Assembly: GCA_020633655.1 (NCBI GenBank)
Contig: JACKDF010000002.1
Coordinates: forward strand, 372,001-436,000
Length of the DNA: 64,000 nt
Origin: Deferribacteres bacterium
GTDB lineage: Bacteria; Zhuqueibacterota; Zhuqueibacteria; Zhuqueibacterales; Geothermadaptataceae
Direction: 5' to 3'
Numbering within the stretch: the first letter of the stretch is position 1; each line of letters begins with the position of its first letter. The notes beneath the pieces were generated by a model. That model was given only the letters and a program-made list of their open reading frames with translations. It did no database searches and was not told where the DNA came from. A program made the translations under genes and the position numbers. Shown here in pieces: positions 27,438 through 36,683 of the stretch.

Positions 27438-27790
27438 TTACTCCTCCAGGTTTATATGGCATATCAGTATTGTGAATTCAATAATGAAAACTCATTCGAT
27501 CGATGCGTTAGAACTGTTTTGAAATCAACGTCCGAAGTCACTATTGCATCGTTCCAGTTGGTTGTCAACTTCCTTGCATGTGACAATTATACGTAAAGAA
27601 AAATCAATGGAAAGTCAAATTGAATTTCTCACTTTAAAGTCTCACTATTGAATTGACTCATCAGTTCACTTGCATCATTCCGTTACAATTGGTGATAAAT
27701 CCTTACTTGCCCAAAGCGTGAAAAATCACGATCTTGTTGACCGAATTCCAAGCGACCCCAGAAGACTGTCCCATCGAAAGGACGCCCGCA
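27438..27790. promoter_or_regulatory. Divergent intergenic region
   Basis: About 353 bases between a minus-strand CPBP gene and a plus-strand ceramidase-like gene, so it should carry promoters in both directions. TTGACT at about 27653 and AT-rich stretches are compatible with promoter elements, but no unambiguous -35/-10 pair was found. Nothing else was seen. Confidence 0.35.
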
Positions 27791-29056
27791 ATGCGAAAAT
27801 ATCTCTCACTTTTTGTTGCTCTTATTTTACTCCCATTTTCTTTAAATGCTGCCGGTGAATTCAAAGCCGGTGCGGCGGTGCGTGTTGTCACACCAAATCC
27901 GTTACTGCCGGTGTCCGGCGGTGTTGGCATTCCCCAACCGGTCACCATGAAAAAAGGCGATCTCTTCGTTCGAGCTATGGTCGTGGACGATGGGAGTACA
28001 GTGTTCGCCATCGCCAGTATCGACAATATTGGCTGGCCGGCTGTATTGGGCGATCGTGTGCGCAAGCTCGTGAATGGCATTCCTGCGGAGAATATCCTCC
28101 TCAGCGCCACCCACACCCACAGCGCCCCCGATGCCTACGGTTTCGCTGATGAAAAAGGCAACAGCGGCATCGATCTGAAATACATCGATTTTTGCGTGCA
28201 CAAAATGGCCGAGGCCATTCAGGAAGCTTTTGACAGCCGGCAACCGGCAACGCTGAAAATTGCTGTCGCGGAAGCAAAAGGCAAAATCGCATTCAATTAT
28301 TATGCAGAAAAACTTTATGATCCCCGGTGCGGCGTTATACAAGCAGTTGGTGCCGATGGCAAAACTATCGCGACACTGGTGAACTACGCTATTCATCCCG
28401 AAGTTTTGGGCAACGAGCGGGGTATTCTCAGTCCGGATTTGTGTGGGCCACTATACGACCGCATCGAAAAGAAGGCGGGAGGCGTTGCTATTTTCGTCAA
28501 CAGTGCGCAGGGCGGCATGGTCACAGCCGATGCGCGTGACGGCAAGGGCGGTGAAAACAACACCTGGGAGGAATGCATTCGCATCGGCGAACTGCTCGCC
28601 GATGAGGCATTGCGCATCGTTGCCCCGGCAAAACTCCTTGAAAATCCGGAGGTTTTCTGCACCAGCCGAATTGTCAAATTCCCGTTGGAATCGCCGTTGT
28701 TGCGCATGGTTTTAGAGCATGCAGTCCTGGATTATCCCATCGGTGATGACGGCATGGTTTCAACGCGAGTGAATTTGATTAACCTCGGCCCGGCACAAAT
28801 TCTCACCATTCCGGGGGAGGCTTTGCCCAACATCGGTTATTATCTCAAGCGCAAGATGAAGACGGAGGCACCGTTTCTTTTCGGTCTCACCAACGATGCC
28901 TTTGGTTACATCTTAACCCGTGTCGATTTCAACAGTTTTAAACGCTATGATTACATCAGTCGCACCAGCCTGGGTGAAAACACCGGTGAAATACTCATTG
29001 ATAATGCCCTGCAGATGATAGCAGAGAATCCGGCTGCTGTGGGATTTGCACGGTAG
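27791..29056 (+). CDS. Exported neutral/alkaline ceramidase-like hydrolase
   Basis: A 421-residue protein. I use ATG 27791 (AAAGGA upstream; signal peptide ending at LNAAG). The body opens with FKAGAAVRVVTP and has VDDGSTVFAIASIDNIG, then SATHTHSAPD (about residue 113), which is the zinc-binding HTH motif of the neutral ceramidase N-terminal domain (PF04734), followed by VNYAIHPEVLG, another histidine ligand, and FVNSAQGGM. Later, MVLEHAVLDYPI and a C-terminal FGYILTRVDF are also family-like. Real ceramidases carry a C-terminal beta domain that this shorter protein lacks, so it may act on another amide or ester-linked substrate. The following gene encodes an aldolase on the same strand. Confidence 0.78.
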   Translation: MRKYLSLFVALILLPFSLNAAGEFKAGAAVRVVTPNPLLPVSGGVGIPQPVTMKKGDLFVRAMVVDDGSTVFAIASIDNIGWPAVLGDRVRKLVNGIPAENILLSATHTHSAPDAYGFADEKGNSGIDLKYIDFCVHKMAEAIQEAFDSRQPATLKIAVAEAKGKIAFNYYAEKLYDPRCGVIQAVGADGKTIATLVNYAIHPEVLGNERGILSPDLCGPLYDRIEKKAGGVAIFVNSAQGGMVTADARDGKGGENNTWEECIRIGELLADEALRIVAPAKLLENPEVFCTSRIVKFPLESPLLRMVLEHAVLDYPIGDDGMVSTRVNLINLGPAQILTIPGEALPNIGYYLKRKMKTEAPFLFGLTNDAFGYILTRVDFNSFKRYDYISRTSLGENTGEILIDNALQMIAENPAAVGFAR

Positions 29057-29068
29057 AAAATGAAAATT

Positions 29069-29097
29069 TTCAGACGGGGTTTCAAACCCCGTCTGAA
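29069..29097. repeat. Palindrome, family D core (copy 1)
   Basis: TTCAGACGGGGTTT and AAACCCCGTCTGAA face each other around a single base. It is preceded by AAAATGAAAA as in copies at 44362 and 47845, and shares the GGTTTCAAACC heart with 53430. It lies 13 bases after the ceramidase-like gene's stop codon. Confidence 0.7.
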
Positions 29098-29139
29098 TTC
29101 ATATTAGAGTGATCTATTGCGTTCGAATTTGGAGGAACA

Positions 29140-29955
29140 ATGACAGGACAACAGTTCAAAATTAAATTAAAAAATGGTGATCGCGTTTATGGCTCAGCGG
29201 TCGTGTGTCCTTCGCCGCACTGGCCGGGGGCAGTGCAGCAGGCGAACTTGGATTTTGTCTTTCTCGATCTCGAACACACCGCCTGGGAGCGCGAGAAAAT
29301 ATCCCTGATGTGCCGGTTGTATGCAGCTCTGGGCATGGTGCCGATCGTGCGCACGCCATCGCCGGATCCCTATGAAGCCAGTATGACCCTCGCCGGAGGG
29401 GCTGTTGGCATTCTGGCGCCGTATATTGAAACGGTGGAGCAGGTGCAGTCACTGGTTGGTGCCGTCAAACATCATCCGGTCAAAGGACGGAAATTGCAGC
29501 AATTGCTGGCTGATAAAAATGAATTTGAACCTGTTTTAAAGCAGTATACCGAAAAAGGCAATCAGAATAACATTCTGCTCATCAATGTGGAAAGCGTACC
29601 GGCGCTGGAAAACCTGGAACAACTCATCACCGTGCCCGGCCTCGACGGTGTTATCATCGGACCGCACGATCTCTCCTGCAGCATGGGCATCCCCGAAGAT
29701 TATCAAAATCCCGAATTCAAAAAAGCCGTAAAATCCATCATTACAACCTGCCGTGATAACGGGACGGCTGTTGGTATCCATTTTTCCGAAACGCCACAAG
29801 TGCAAATCGAATGGGTGCAAGCCGGTGTTAACATCATTTTGCACAGCTCGGATATCTCGCTTTATGGCAAAGCATTGCAGAAAGACCTGGTCGAAATCCG
29901 AGCCGCCTGCGGAGATGATACCAGCAATGGTGATGGAGAAAAGATGATCATATAG
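29140..29955 (+). CDS. HpcH/HpaI-family aldolase
   Basis: A 271-residue cytoplasmic enzyme with a strong GGAGGAAC ribosome site. It matches class II pyruvate-dependent aldolases: FVFLDLEHTAWEREKI near the start, VPIVRTPSPDPYEAS, the glycine-rich AGGAVGILAPYIETVEQ, INVESVPALENLEQL (catalytic metal-ligand glutamate), and GVIIGPHDLSCSMG (a metal-ligand aspartate in the P-H-D-L motif). These enzymes (2-dehydro-3-deoxyglucarate aldolase, HpcH, and similar) use a divalent metal to split keto-acid aldols into pyruvate plus an aldehyde. In this context the substrate is likely to be a sugar acid from polysaccharide breakdown (inference). It lies directly after the ceramidase-like gene. The region after it has a long hairpin. 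Confidence 0.88.
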   Translation: MTGQQFKIKLKNGDRVYGSAVVCPSPHWPGAVQQANLDFVFLDLEHTAWEREKISLMCRLYAALGMVPIVRTPSPDPYEASMTLAGGAVGILAPYIETVEQVQSLVGAVKHHPVKGRKLQQLLADKNEFEPVLKQYTEKGNQNNILLINVESVPALENLEQLITVPGLDGVIIGPHDLSCSMGIPEDYQNPEFKKAVKSIITTCRDNGTAVGIHFSETPQVQIEWVQAGVNIILHSSDISLYGKALQKDLVEIRAACGDDTSNGDGEKMII

Positions 29956-29964
29956 AATTTGGGT

Positions 29965-30024
29965 TACCGCGAAACACGCGGAATACGCGAAAATGTTTTT
30001 TCGTGTTGTTCGCGTGTTTCGCGG
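29965..30024. repeat. Long hairpin, 15-bp outer arms
   Basis: ACCGCGAAACACGCG on the left matches CGCGTGTTTCGCGGT on the right perfectly, and the interior ACGCGAAAA...TTTTTCGTGT extends the stem with a few mismatches. It fills the gap between the aldolase and the next gene and ends 24 bases before the start. The sequence style is that of short interspersed palindromes; no second copy was found in this window. Confidence 0.75.
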
Positions 30025-30047
30025 TTAAATAATCGAAAGGGTATGCT

Positions 30048-32252
30048 ATGAGAAAAATTGTTGTCTTCACACTATTGTTTGCCAGTGTTGCCTTTGCGCA
30101 GTACAAAAGTACGGACACCTTTCAACAGGATATTGCCACTGTTTTTACTGAAAAAGATGGTCTTCTTGCTGAAAAAATCAATTTGATTCATTTGACTGAA
30201 AAAGGAGAGCCAGTTGCAATCACTGCTGAATCAGCCTACATTTTTGATGGCACAAACTGGGAAAAATACAGCGGTAAAATGCCATCAAAAAAGAAATTGG
30301 AAAAATTAAACCTGCCAAAAGAAACCGGAAAAATATTGCGCTCTGTTAATTGGCAAGGTAAATTGGTCGCAGGGACTGAAGCTGGTCTATATTTTTCAGA
30401 TTTACAGAAAAAGAACTGGAAACAGAAATTACCTGCTGACGAAAACTACAGTTGGGCGCTGACAAACGTTAATGTGCTCGCAGTTGATTTAAAAGACCGT
30501 CTGTGGTTTGGTGCTAAACAAGGTGTTGGTTATAACGATGGTGAAAAATGGCATCTTTTCGCCGGAAAAGAAGGTCTGCCCTACAAAGATTTCACTTCAA
30601 TTGCAGTTGCTGAAAATGGAGCTGTATGGTTCGGGACAACCAAGGGTGCGTTCAAAACGGACGGCACGTTCTTCAACTACCGCTTCAGCCGCCGCTGGTT
30701 ACCGAACGATCACGTCAATGCCATTGCTGTCGCTGAGGACGGTACTGCCTGGTTTGCCACCGACGCCGGCGTGAGTCGCATTGTGCCCAAAAACATGACA
30801 TTCGAAGAAAAAGCAGCTTATTTTACTGACCAGGTCGAAACCCGGCACAACCGCATGGGTTTCGTCTGCCAGAACCGCCTGCGGACGCGCTACGATGCTG
30901 ACTCCTGGCGGCCGGATATTTCCGACAACGACGGTATGTACACCGCCATGTACGGTGCAGCGCAGGCATTTCGTTATGCCGTAACCGGTGAAAAACAGGC
31001 GAAGGACCTGGCCGATCGCAGTTTTAAAGCATGCAAATGGCTGGTTGATATCACCCACGAGCAGGGCTTTCCCGCCCGCGTTATCATTCCCCTCGACTGG
31101 CCAGATCCGGTGAATGAGCAATACGGCGCCGCCTACAACAAGAAAAAACAGGAAGAAGATCCTTTCTGGAAAGAAATCCTGCCACGCTTTGTTAAAAGCA
31201 AGGACGGCAAGTACCTGTGGAAATGCGACACCAGTTCAGATGAGTTGTCGGGACATTATTTCTTTTATGCGATTTACTACGACCTCGTGGCCCAAACCGA
31301 AGAAGAAAAAGCACCCGTGCGTGAAGTGGTACGCGACATCACCGATCACCTTATTCGGCACGGTTTCAGGCTCGTCGACCACGATGGCAAACCAACGCGC
31401 TGGGCGAATTTTTCACCAGAGTTTTTCAATTCCGTTTGGGGCTGGGATCAGCGTGGACTGAATTCGATGATGATGCTATCTTTTCTCAACGTTGCTCATC
31501 ATGTTACCGGCGATCAGAAATATCTCGATACAGCACAAATACTGCGTGACAAACACGTCTACCACATCAATGCTATGCTCTCGAAAATGTTTTTCCCGCC
31601 TGATGATGTCGTGCCCTGGGACAATAATCTCTGCCTGATGAGCTTTTACGGGTTGCTCAATTATGAAACCGATCCCGAACTCATTATGATGTACCGCGAG
31701 AGCCTGGAAAATTCATGGCTTCACATCAGTAAACAAAAAAGCGCCTATTGGAATACAATCTACGCTGCACTGGCCAGCCGTTTCAATAAAATGGTGGACG
31801 AGGGTGTTTACGATTCCGGAAAATATTTTACCGAAGCCGGCACCTATGCGCAATTCACAGCGCGTGAGTTTTACAAAACAGACTTCAAAGTGGACGACAC
31901 CATCGAAACGCTGGAGAAGCTGCCCCTCGATTTAATCGGTTACCACATGGACAACCGGCATCGATCGGACATCGTATTCGATCCAACGCCGGGACAGGTC
32001 GTGAACGAGGGCTGGCGGCCGGAAACGCCGGATCGTCCGGACAATGTCTTCGAAAAAGCACAGGAGCATGAAGGAAAAGTTGGCTGGCACGTAAGAGGTC
32101 GTGCATTGCCTATCGATGAGCGCTGCCATGTTCGCCTCGACCGCGATGGTTTTGCGCTTGATGCCACTGAAGGCAGTGGTTACACCGAGCACGAAGGTAC
32201 GATTTATTTGTTGCCCTATTACATGGCCCGGTACCACGGGTTGATTGATTGA
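30048..32252 (+). CDS. Exported propeller plus alpha/alpha-toroid protein
   Basis: A 734-residue protein with AAAGGG before its ATG and a signal peptide ending near FAQ. Residues about 25-245 hold two-component-regulator-type propeller blades; the motifs LWFGAKQGVGY, VWFGTTKGAFK and AWFATDAGVSRI are plain. Residues about 250-730 form a mostly helical region with YDADSWRPDISDNDGMYTAM, FRYAVTGEKQAKDLADRSF, and HPEF-type tryptophan/histidine-rich segments ending in the RFNKM...YMARYHGLID end. This second part resembles the alpha/alpha-toroid glycosidase and uronyl-hydrolase fold. I cannot place the exact family. The acidic pairs NDGMYTA and WDQRGLNSMMM may hold catalytic aspartates. In a glycan-catabolic neighbourhood it is probably a glycosidase or lyase. 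Confidence 0.68.
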   Translation: MRKIVVFTLLFASVAFAQYKSTDTFQQDIATVFTEKDGLLAEKINLIHLTEKGEPVAITAESAYIFDGTNWEKYSGKMPSKKKLEKLNLPKETGKILRSVNWQGKLVAGTEAGLYFSDLQKKNWKQKLPADENYSWALTNVNVLAVDLKDRLWFGAKQGVGYNDGEKWHLFAGKEGLPYKDFTSIAVAENGAVWFGTTKGAFKTDGTFFNYRFSRRWLPNDHVNAIAVAEDGTAWFATDAGVSRIVPKNMTFEEKAAYFTDQVETRHNRMGFVCQNRLRTRYDADSWRPDISDNDGMYTAMYGAAQAFRYAVTGEKQAKDLADRSFKACKWLVDITHEQGFPARVIIPLDWPDPVNEQYGAAYNKKKQEEDPFWKEILPRFVKSKDGKYLWKCDTSSDELSGHYFFYAIYYDLVAQTEEEKAPVREVVRDITDHLIRHGFRLVDHDGKPTRWANFSPEFFNSVWGWDQRGLNSMMMLSFLNVAHHVTGDQKYLDTAQILRDKHVYHINAMLSKMFFPPDDVVPWDNNLCLMSFYGLLNYETDPELIMMYRESLENSWLHISKQKSAYWNTIYAALASRFNKMVDEGVYDSGKYFTEAGTYAQFTAREFYKTDFKVDDTIETLEKLPLDLIGYHMDNRHRSDIVFDPTPGQVVNEGWRPETPDRPDNVFEKAQEHEGKVGWHVRGRALPIDERCHVRLDRDGFALDATEGSGYTEHEGTIYLLPYYMARYHGLID

Positions 32253-32315
32253 GTGTGAACTGTTTTTTATACTGGAACCGGATCCATAATTTATTTCTGA
32301 AATGTTGTAAGTCTC

Positions 32316-32340
32316 ATTCCGGAATGCTTTTATCCGGAAT
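32316..32340. repeat. Short inverted repeat
   Basis: ATTCCGGA and TCCGGAAT flank a 9-base loop in the interval between two plus-strand genes (32253-32454). A third near-copy, GATTCCGGTACGC, follows at about 32370. No T-run follows. The rest of the interval shows nothing else. Confidence 0.5.
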
Positions 32341-32454
32341 CCATTTTCGCATCAGCGATCTACTTTAGATTCCGGTACGCTAAAAAGCAGGCGACCGGAA
32401 TGATTTCCATAGGCGTCCTGTTTTGCAAATCATTTCAAGAAATTCGGAGCGATC

Positions 32455-35400
32455 ATGCATTCTCTCACTAAAATACCGTTATCAATTTGCCGTGTAATTT
32501 TTTGCCTTTGTATCCTAATTCTCGCTTTCATATTTCCAGATTTATCACCCGCCCAAAATCTGAATCTCCCCCTCAAATGGACAACCAATCAGAAAAGCTT
32601 CCTCGAAAGTGCAGCCATAGTCGCAGATGTTAACAATGATGGTTGGGATGAAGTCGTTTTTACCGGACAGGAAGAATTGATCGTGCTTGGCAAAGATGGC
32701 AAAGCTTTGTGGCGCTGGCGCACGAAGGCGCGTTTCATGACGTATCCCGGTATATTGCAACGAAAAGGAGAATCGGCTTTGATTTATGCAGCCGATAATG
32801 GCGGCCAATTCTCCTGTCTTGACGGCACTGGAAACCTGGTTTGGCAGACCGAGTTGCCCGCTGGCTCCGAATGGTGCGCCAGCGTGATTGCCGATCTGGA
32901 TGGGGATAAAAATATGGAAGTCATCCAAACGACACTGAAAGGACACCTGGTTATTTACGACGCGCTCAGTGGCAATATGAAACACAGGGCTTCTACAGGC
33001 AGTTATGCTGTCAGCCCGGCCGTTGCCGATGTGGACGACGATGGTCAATTGGAAATAGCTGTCGTCACGGTGGATGGGGCTGTCCAGCTTTTAAAAAATG
33101 ATGGTACCAAATTGTGGCAGGTTCAGATAGGTGAATCCACACAAGGTTGGTCTGCTTCAGCGCCGGTAATTTTCGCAGCCTCCGATGGGAATGCTTATAT
33201 TGTTGCGGCGTCGAGCTCCGGTGATGTGTATTGCTTCAATGCTGAAGGAGAATCAGTCTGGCAATATCCGACGCAAATGCCGATTGCTTCTTCCATTTCC
33301 GTGGGAGATTTTGATCTCGATGGGCAGGCGGACATCTTTCTTATCACGCAAACGGGCATCATTTTTCGATTTAACGAAACTGGTGACAAACTATGGCGAA
33401 TCGATATGCAAGGCCGCAGTCTCGCATCCGGTGCCATTATCGACATGAATAACGATGGCACAATGGAATATGTGCTGTCGACACAGCGTGGCCATGTGCT
33501 GGCGTTGAGCAACGATGGTGCGATTATTTTTGATAAACAATTACAGACGCGAACAATCAACGTGACTCCGGCCTTTGGCAACATTACCGGCAATTCAAGA
33601 AAACTGGAAATGGCGATCACCGGTGGAGAAGCCGGGCTGACATTCTGTTTCGAAACACCTGCGAATAAATCAACGCTGCAACAATGGCCAACCTATCGTG
33701 GGGATATTCGCAACACAGGGTCGTGGTTTGGATTGCGCCAGAGTGCTGCTTTGCGCATGATCCCGCGGAATTTACGCTGGAATCAGATTTTCAGTGGATC
33801 CAAAATCAAATTTGATATTTCCAATCCTAACCCAACTCCCTCCAAAATGCTCGCCCTGGCACGCTGCATCGCTCCTGATGGTGCGCAATTTCAGGCAACT
33901 GCCACCATTTTGGGTGGTTCCGGGCAATTACAATTGCCTGTGGATTTCGGTACACCAGGAAATTACAAATTCACTTGGCAATTAACTGATGAAAATGGAC
34001 AGCAATTGTTGCATGGAGAGCGTGATGTTGTTGTGCACCCCTTTGCTAATGATCAGGCGTTGGTGCAGCGAGCGATCGGGATCTTGCGCACATCTGCATT
34101 GGATGTATCGCCGGTTTTGCTGCTTTCCGCCGAAGCGCTCGGTGTCAAAAAACTGGAATTGGAAGCAAGAATGGCTGCGGTGGGGCCACGGCAGCACGCA
34201 TTTCCGGGCTTAGCAGCTGTGGAAAAACAAACAGTGATCGAGGAAACAGCGAGATTAAACGTACTTGCAGAAAATGCTATTGCCGTGAGCAGGGCTGTGC
34301 GTTCTGCGAAAGAACTTGGTAAGGGCACAAGTCTGGTTGCTTTTGTTGGTGAAATGTGGAACAATCGAGGTGTCGATGAACAGATTCCGACGAAAGCTGA
34401 GAATCCGTTGCAACTTAAATACAGTGTTGTGCCCGGCGAACACCAGCCGGTTCCACTTGTTCTTTTCAATGTCACGCATCATTTGCTGAACGTGCGAACT
34501 CAAATCGGTGCAACGGATGCGGGAATTGTTGTCACACCTTTACGCTCAGTGGATACGCCAACATCCCTTGGGGAGGTGTCATGGGATGCCTTGCCGGAAC
34601 TGGATGAGTCCGGTGTCATCAGCATTCCCCCTTTGCAAAGTCGGGAAATCTGGCTCGATGTAGAATTTGCCGATGTGCAAGCAGGTAACTATCCATTAGA
34701 AATTATTTTCCAGGCACTCAACGGTGCTGGTGTCCTCGATGCGCCGACTAATCCACACGAAGTCCCGGCACCGGAAACACGCGTGGATATTCAGTTCGAA
34801 GTGCTGCCATTTACAATGGCAGCATCGGGCGATTTTCGCTTGTGCACCTGGTCACCTTCAACCGATCCGGAAATCCCCGATTTGCTGGCCCACGGCAACA
34901 ACGTTTTTCTGGTTCACCATGGGGACATTTCCTACGACGAAAACGGGATAATCTCCTCAGTCGATTTCTCAAACTTGGATCCCATTGTACAGCAATTTAC
35001 CGGAGTTGATGTTTTTCTTCTCATACACGGTTTTCCAAATATTAAGGGTGATTTTGGCTCGGATAAATACACTCAGGATTTTGCAGATTATTTACCACAG
35101 CTGGTTGCATATTTAGCAGAAAAGGGCTTTACAACTGACCAATTTGCGCTTTATCCCATTGATGAACCGGCAGGGCATGGATGGAGTGCTGTCAACAAAC
35201 TGGTGCAGTTCGGCAAGCTGGCTCGTTCTATAAATCCTGCAGTGATGATATATCAGGATGGTGGTGGTGAATTGCCCATGTTTCATGCCATGGCGCCGGT
35301 TTTGGATGTTTGGGTACCGCCCTTCGATTGGCTTGGTATCGATTTGCCGGAGATGGAGGTGATGCGGACAAATGGCAAGCACATGTGGTCGTACAATTGT

Positions 35401-35883
35401 TCCTACACTTCGTCCCGGCCGATTGGACCGAATGTCAAAAACATTAATCTGCTGTATGAGTTTCGACTGGCAGCACTAACGGCATTTCGCCATGGTGCGT
35501 CTGGTATCGGATTCTGGTGTTACAACGCCGGTCGGGAAAATCCCTGGTCACGTATTCGCATGGAGTATAATTTAATTTATCCGGGTAGAACAAAGCCGGT
35601 TACCAGCCGCCGCTGGGAAGCCGTGCGCGAAGGGATTGAGGATTATCGAATTCTTGCCGTTTTGCGGGACCTTTTTGCATCGAAAAATGGACAGCTATCA
35701 ACGGATGCTCGCGAAAAAATCAGGCATCTGCTACAGGTCAGTCTGCCAAATCTGATCGATCCAGCATTCGCTACAGTACGCTTTGGCTATTCCCGTGAGG
35801 CAATAGAACACGTTGCCAACAGCGCAAAAATGCAGGTTTTTCTCCAGGAAATGATTGGCTGCGTTAAGGCCGTTGTGCAGTGA
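32455..35883 (+). CDS. Exported FG-GAP/PQQ propeller plus DUF4091 protein
   Basis: A 1142-residue protein beginning at ATG 32455 with GGAGCG upstream; signal peptide of about 33 residues. Residues about 50-400 contain at least five FG-GAP/VCBS-type repeats with a DVNNDGWDEV calcium-binding-like loop (other copies: DLDGDKNMEV, DVDDDGQLEI, DFDLDGQADI, DMNNDGTMEY). A beta-sandwich follows, and residues about 810-1120 form a TIM-barrel-like domain closing with RRWEAVREGIEDYRIL, the hallmark of DUF4091/GH123-like enzymes. IDEPAG (about residue 905) fits the catalytic acid region of that family. Likely role: outer-surface or periplasmic hexosaminidase-like enzyme with a ligand-binding propeller. 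The stop codon lies directly before the hairpin cassettes. Confidence 0.78.
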   Translation: MHSLTKIPLSICRVIFCLCILILAFIFPDLSPAQNLNLPLKWTTNQKSFLESAAIVADVNNDGWDEVVFTGQEELIVLGKDGKALWRWRTKARFMTYPGILQRKGESALIYAADNGGQFSCLDGTGNLVWQTELPAGSEWCASVIADLDGDKNMEVIQTTLKGHLVIYDALSGNMKHRASTGSYAVSPAVADVDDDGQLEIAVVTVDGAVQLLKNDGTKLWQVQIGESTQGWSASAPVIFAASDGNAYIVAASSSGDVYCFNAEGESVWQYPTQMPIASSISVGDFDLDGQADIFLITQTGIIFRFNETGDKLWRIDMQGRSLASGAIIDMNNDGTMEYVLSTQRGHVLALSNDGAIIFDKQLQTRTINVTPAFGNITGNSRKLEMAITGGEAGLTFCFETPANKSTLQQWPTYRGDIRNTGSWFGLRQSAALRMIPRNLRWNQIFSGSKIKFDISNPNPTPSKMLALARCIAPDGAQFQATATILGGSGQLQLPVDFGTPGNYKFTWQLTDENGQQLLHGERDVVVHPFANDQALVQRAIGILRTSALDVSPVLLLSAEALGVKKLELEARMAAVGPRQHAFPGLAAVEKQTVIEETARLNVLAENAIAVSRAVRSAKELGKGTSLVAFVGEMWNNRGVDEQIPTKAENPLQLKYSVVPGEHQPVPLVLFNVTHHLLNVRTQIGATDAGIVVTPLRSVDTPTSLGEVSWDALPELDESGVISIPPLQSREIWLDVEFADVQAGNYPLEIIFQALNGAGVLDAPTNPHEVPAPETRVDIQFEVLPFTMAASGDFRLCTWSPSTDPEIPDLLAHGNNVFLVHHGDISYDENGIISSVDFSNLDPIVQQFTGVDVFLLIHGFPNIKGDFGSDKYTQDFADYLPQLVAYLAEKGFTTDQFALYPIDEPAGHGWSAVNKLVQFGKLARSINPAVMIYQDGGGELPMFHAMAPVLDVWVPPFDWLGIDLPEMEVMRTNGKHMWSYNCSYTSSRPIGPNVKNINLLYEFRLAALTAFRHGASGIGFWCYNAGRENPWSRIRMEYNLIYPGRTKPVTSRRWEAVREGIEDYRILAVLRDLFASKNGQLSTDAREKIRHLLQVSLPNLIDPAFATVRFGYSREAIEHVANSAKMQVFLQEMIGCVKAVVQ

Positions 35884-35900
35884 ATTCACGACTTTCAGAA

Positions 35901-36091
35901 TCCATGATCACACAGGAGATCACTCCTGTGTGTGAAATGAAGCGGGACATTTGTCCCTGACAGAAGGTGTTGCGATTCGGGCATATGCCCTTTTTTATTA
36001 TGTGTCCATGGTACATCCCATGGACGATCTTACAACGATCACACAGGAGATCACTCCTGTGTGGAAAATCATTCGGGACATTCGTCCCATA
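35901..36091. repeat. Tandem REP-like hairpin cassette, left of RAYT
   Basis: Six palindromes in fixed order: arms CACACAGGAG/CTCCTGTGTG (H2, 35909-35932), GGGACATTTGTCCC (H3, 35944-35957), GGGCATATGCCC (H4, 35979-35990, followed by six T), GTCCATGG...CCATGGAC (H1, 36004-36025), H2 again (36040-36063) and GGGACATTCGTCCC (H3, 36075-36088). H2 and H3 each recur after exactly 131 bases. Start-to-start spacings are 35 (H2-H3), 35 (H3-H4), 25 (H4-H1) and 36 (H1-H2). The first H4 plus its T-tract could also end the DUF4091 gene transcript. Confidence 0.88.
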
Positions 36092-36113
36092 ACATTTTAA
36101 ACTGGGGGAAGAA

Positions 36114-36683
36114 ATGCGCAGATACCGACTTGATCCGGACAAAACAATGGTTTATTTTTCCACTTCTACCATTGTGGAATAGCTCTGTGTTTTTAAAGAA
36201 GAAAAGTATTTTCAGGTCATCTTTGAGAGTTTAAAGTTCTGTTCGAAGAACAAAGGGTTATCGGTTCTCGGTTATGTGATCATGCTCAACCATATTCATT
36301 TATTAACCTGGAATTCACCTGAAACCAGTCTTTCGGATATTATGCGGGATTTTAAAAGGCATACCTCAAAACGCATTGCTGAACTTCTCGAGCAGGATAA
36401 TGAAAAATTGTTTTTATACGTTTTTAAACGTGCCGGGGAGTGGCGATCCAAAAAGGTGAAATACAAAATCTGGCAGGATGAATTCCATCCACTGGCGATT
36501 TATTCGGAGAAATGGTTTCAGGAAAAACTGATATACATTCATAATAATCCCGTTAAAAAGGGATTTGTAACCAAGTCTGAAGACTGGAAATACAGCAGTG
36601 CCCGCAATTGGATATGTGGGGATGATTCGGTTATGAAACTTGATTTGGATGTTTTGTTTGATTCGGGCGAATGCCCCGATTAA
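36114..36683 (+). pseudogene. REP-associated tyrosine transposase (RAYT, IS200-like) with an in-frame amber codon
   Basis: From ATG 36114 (GGGGGAAGAA upstream) the frame reads RRYRLDPDKTMVYFSTSTIVE, then TAG at 36180-36182, then LCVFKEEKYFQVIFESLKF, LSVLGYVIMLNHIHLLTW and onward to 36683 (189 codons plus the stop). The block VIMLNHIHLL holds the HxH (HUH-like) metal site, and YIHNNPVKKGFV carries the region around the catalytic tyrosine; the family shows these throughout REP-associated transposases (Y1_Tnp). The codon before LCVF is normally tryptophan (as in VxWxxVF), and TAG is one base from TGG. So it is either a recent nonsense mutation or a read-through codon. The gene's last codons form hairpin H4. 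It most likely mobilises the surrounding REP hairpins. Confidence 0.85.

Noticed and set aside
35909..36088. CRISPR array
   Set aside because: The regular spacing is between different palindromes, not between identical direct repeats with unique spacers, and no cas genes are nearby.
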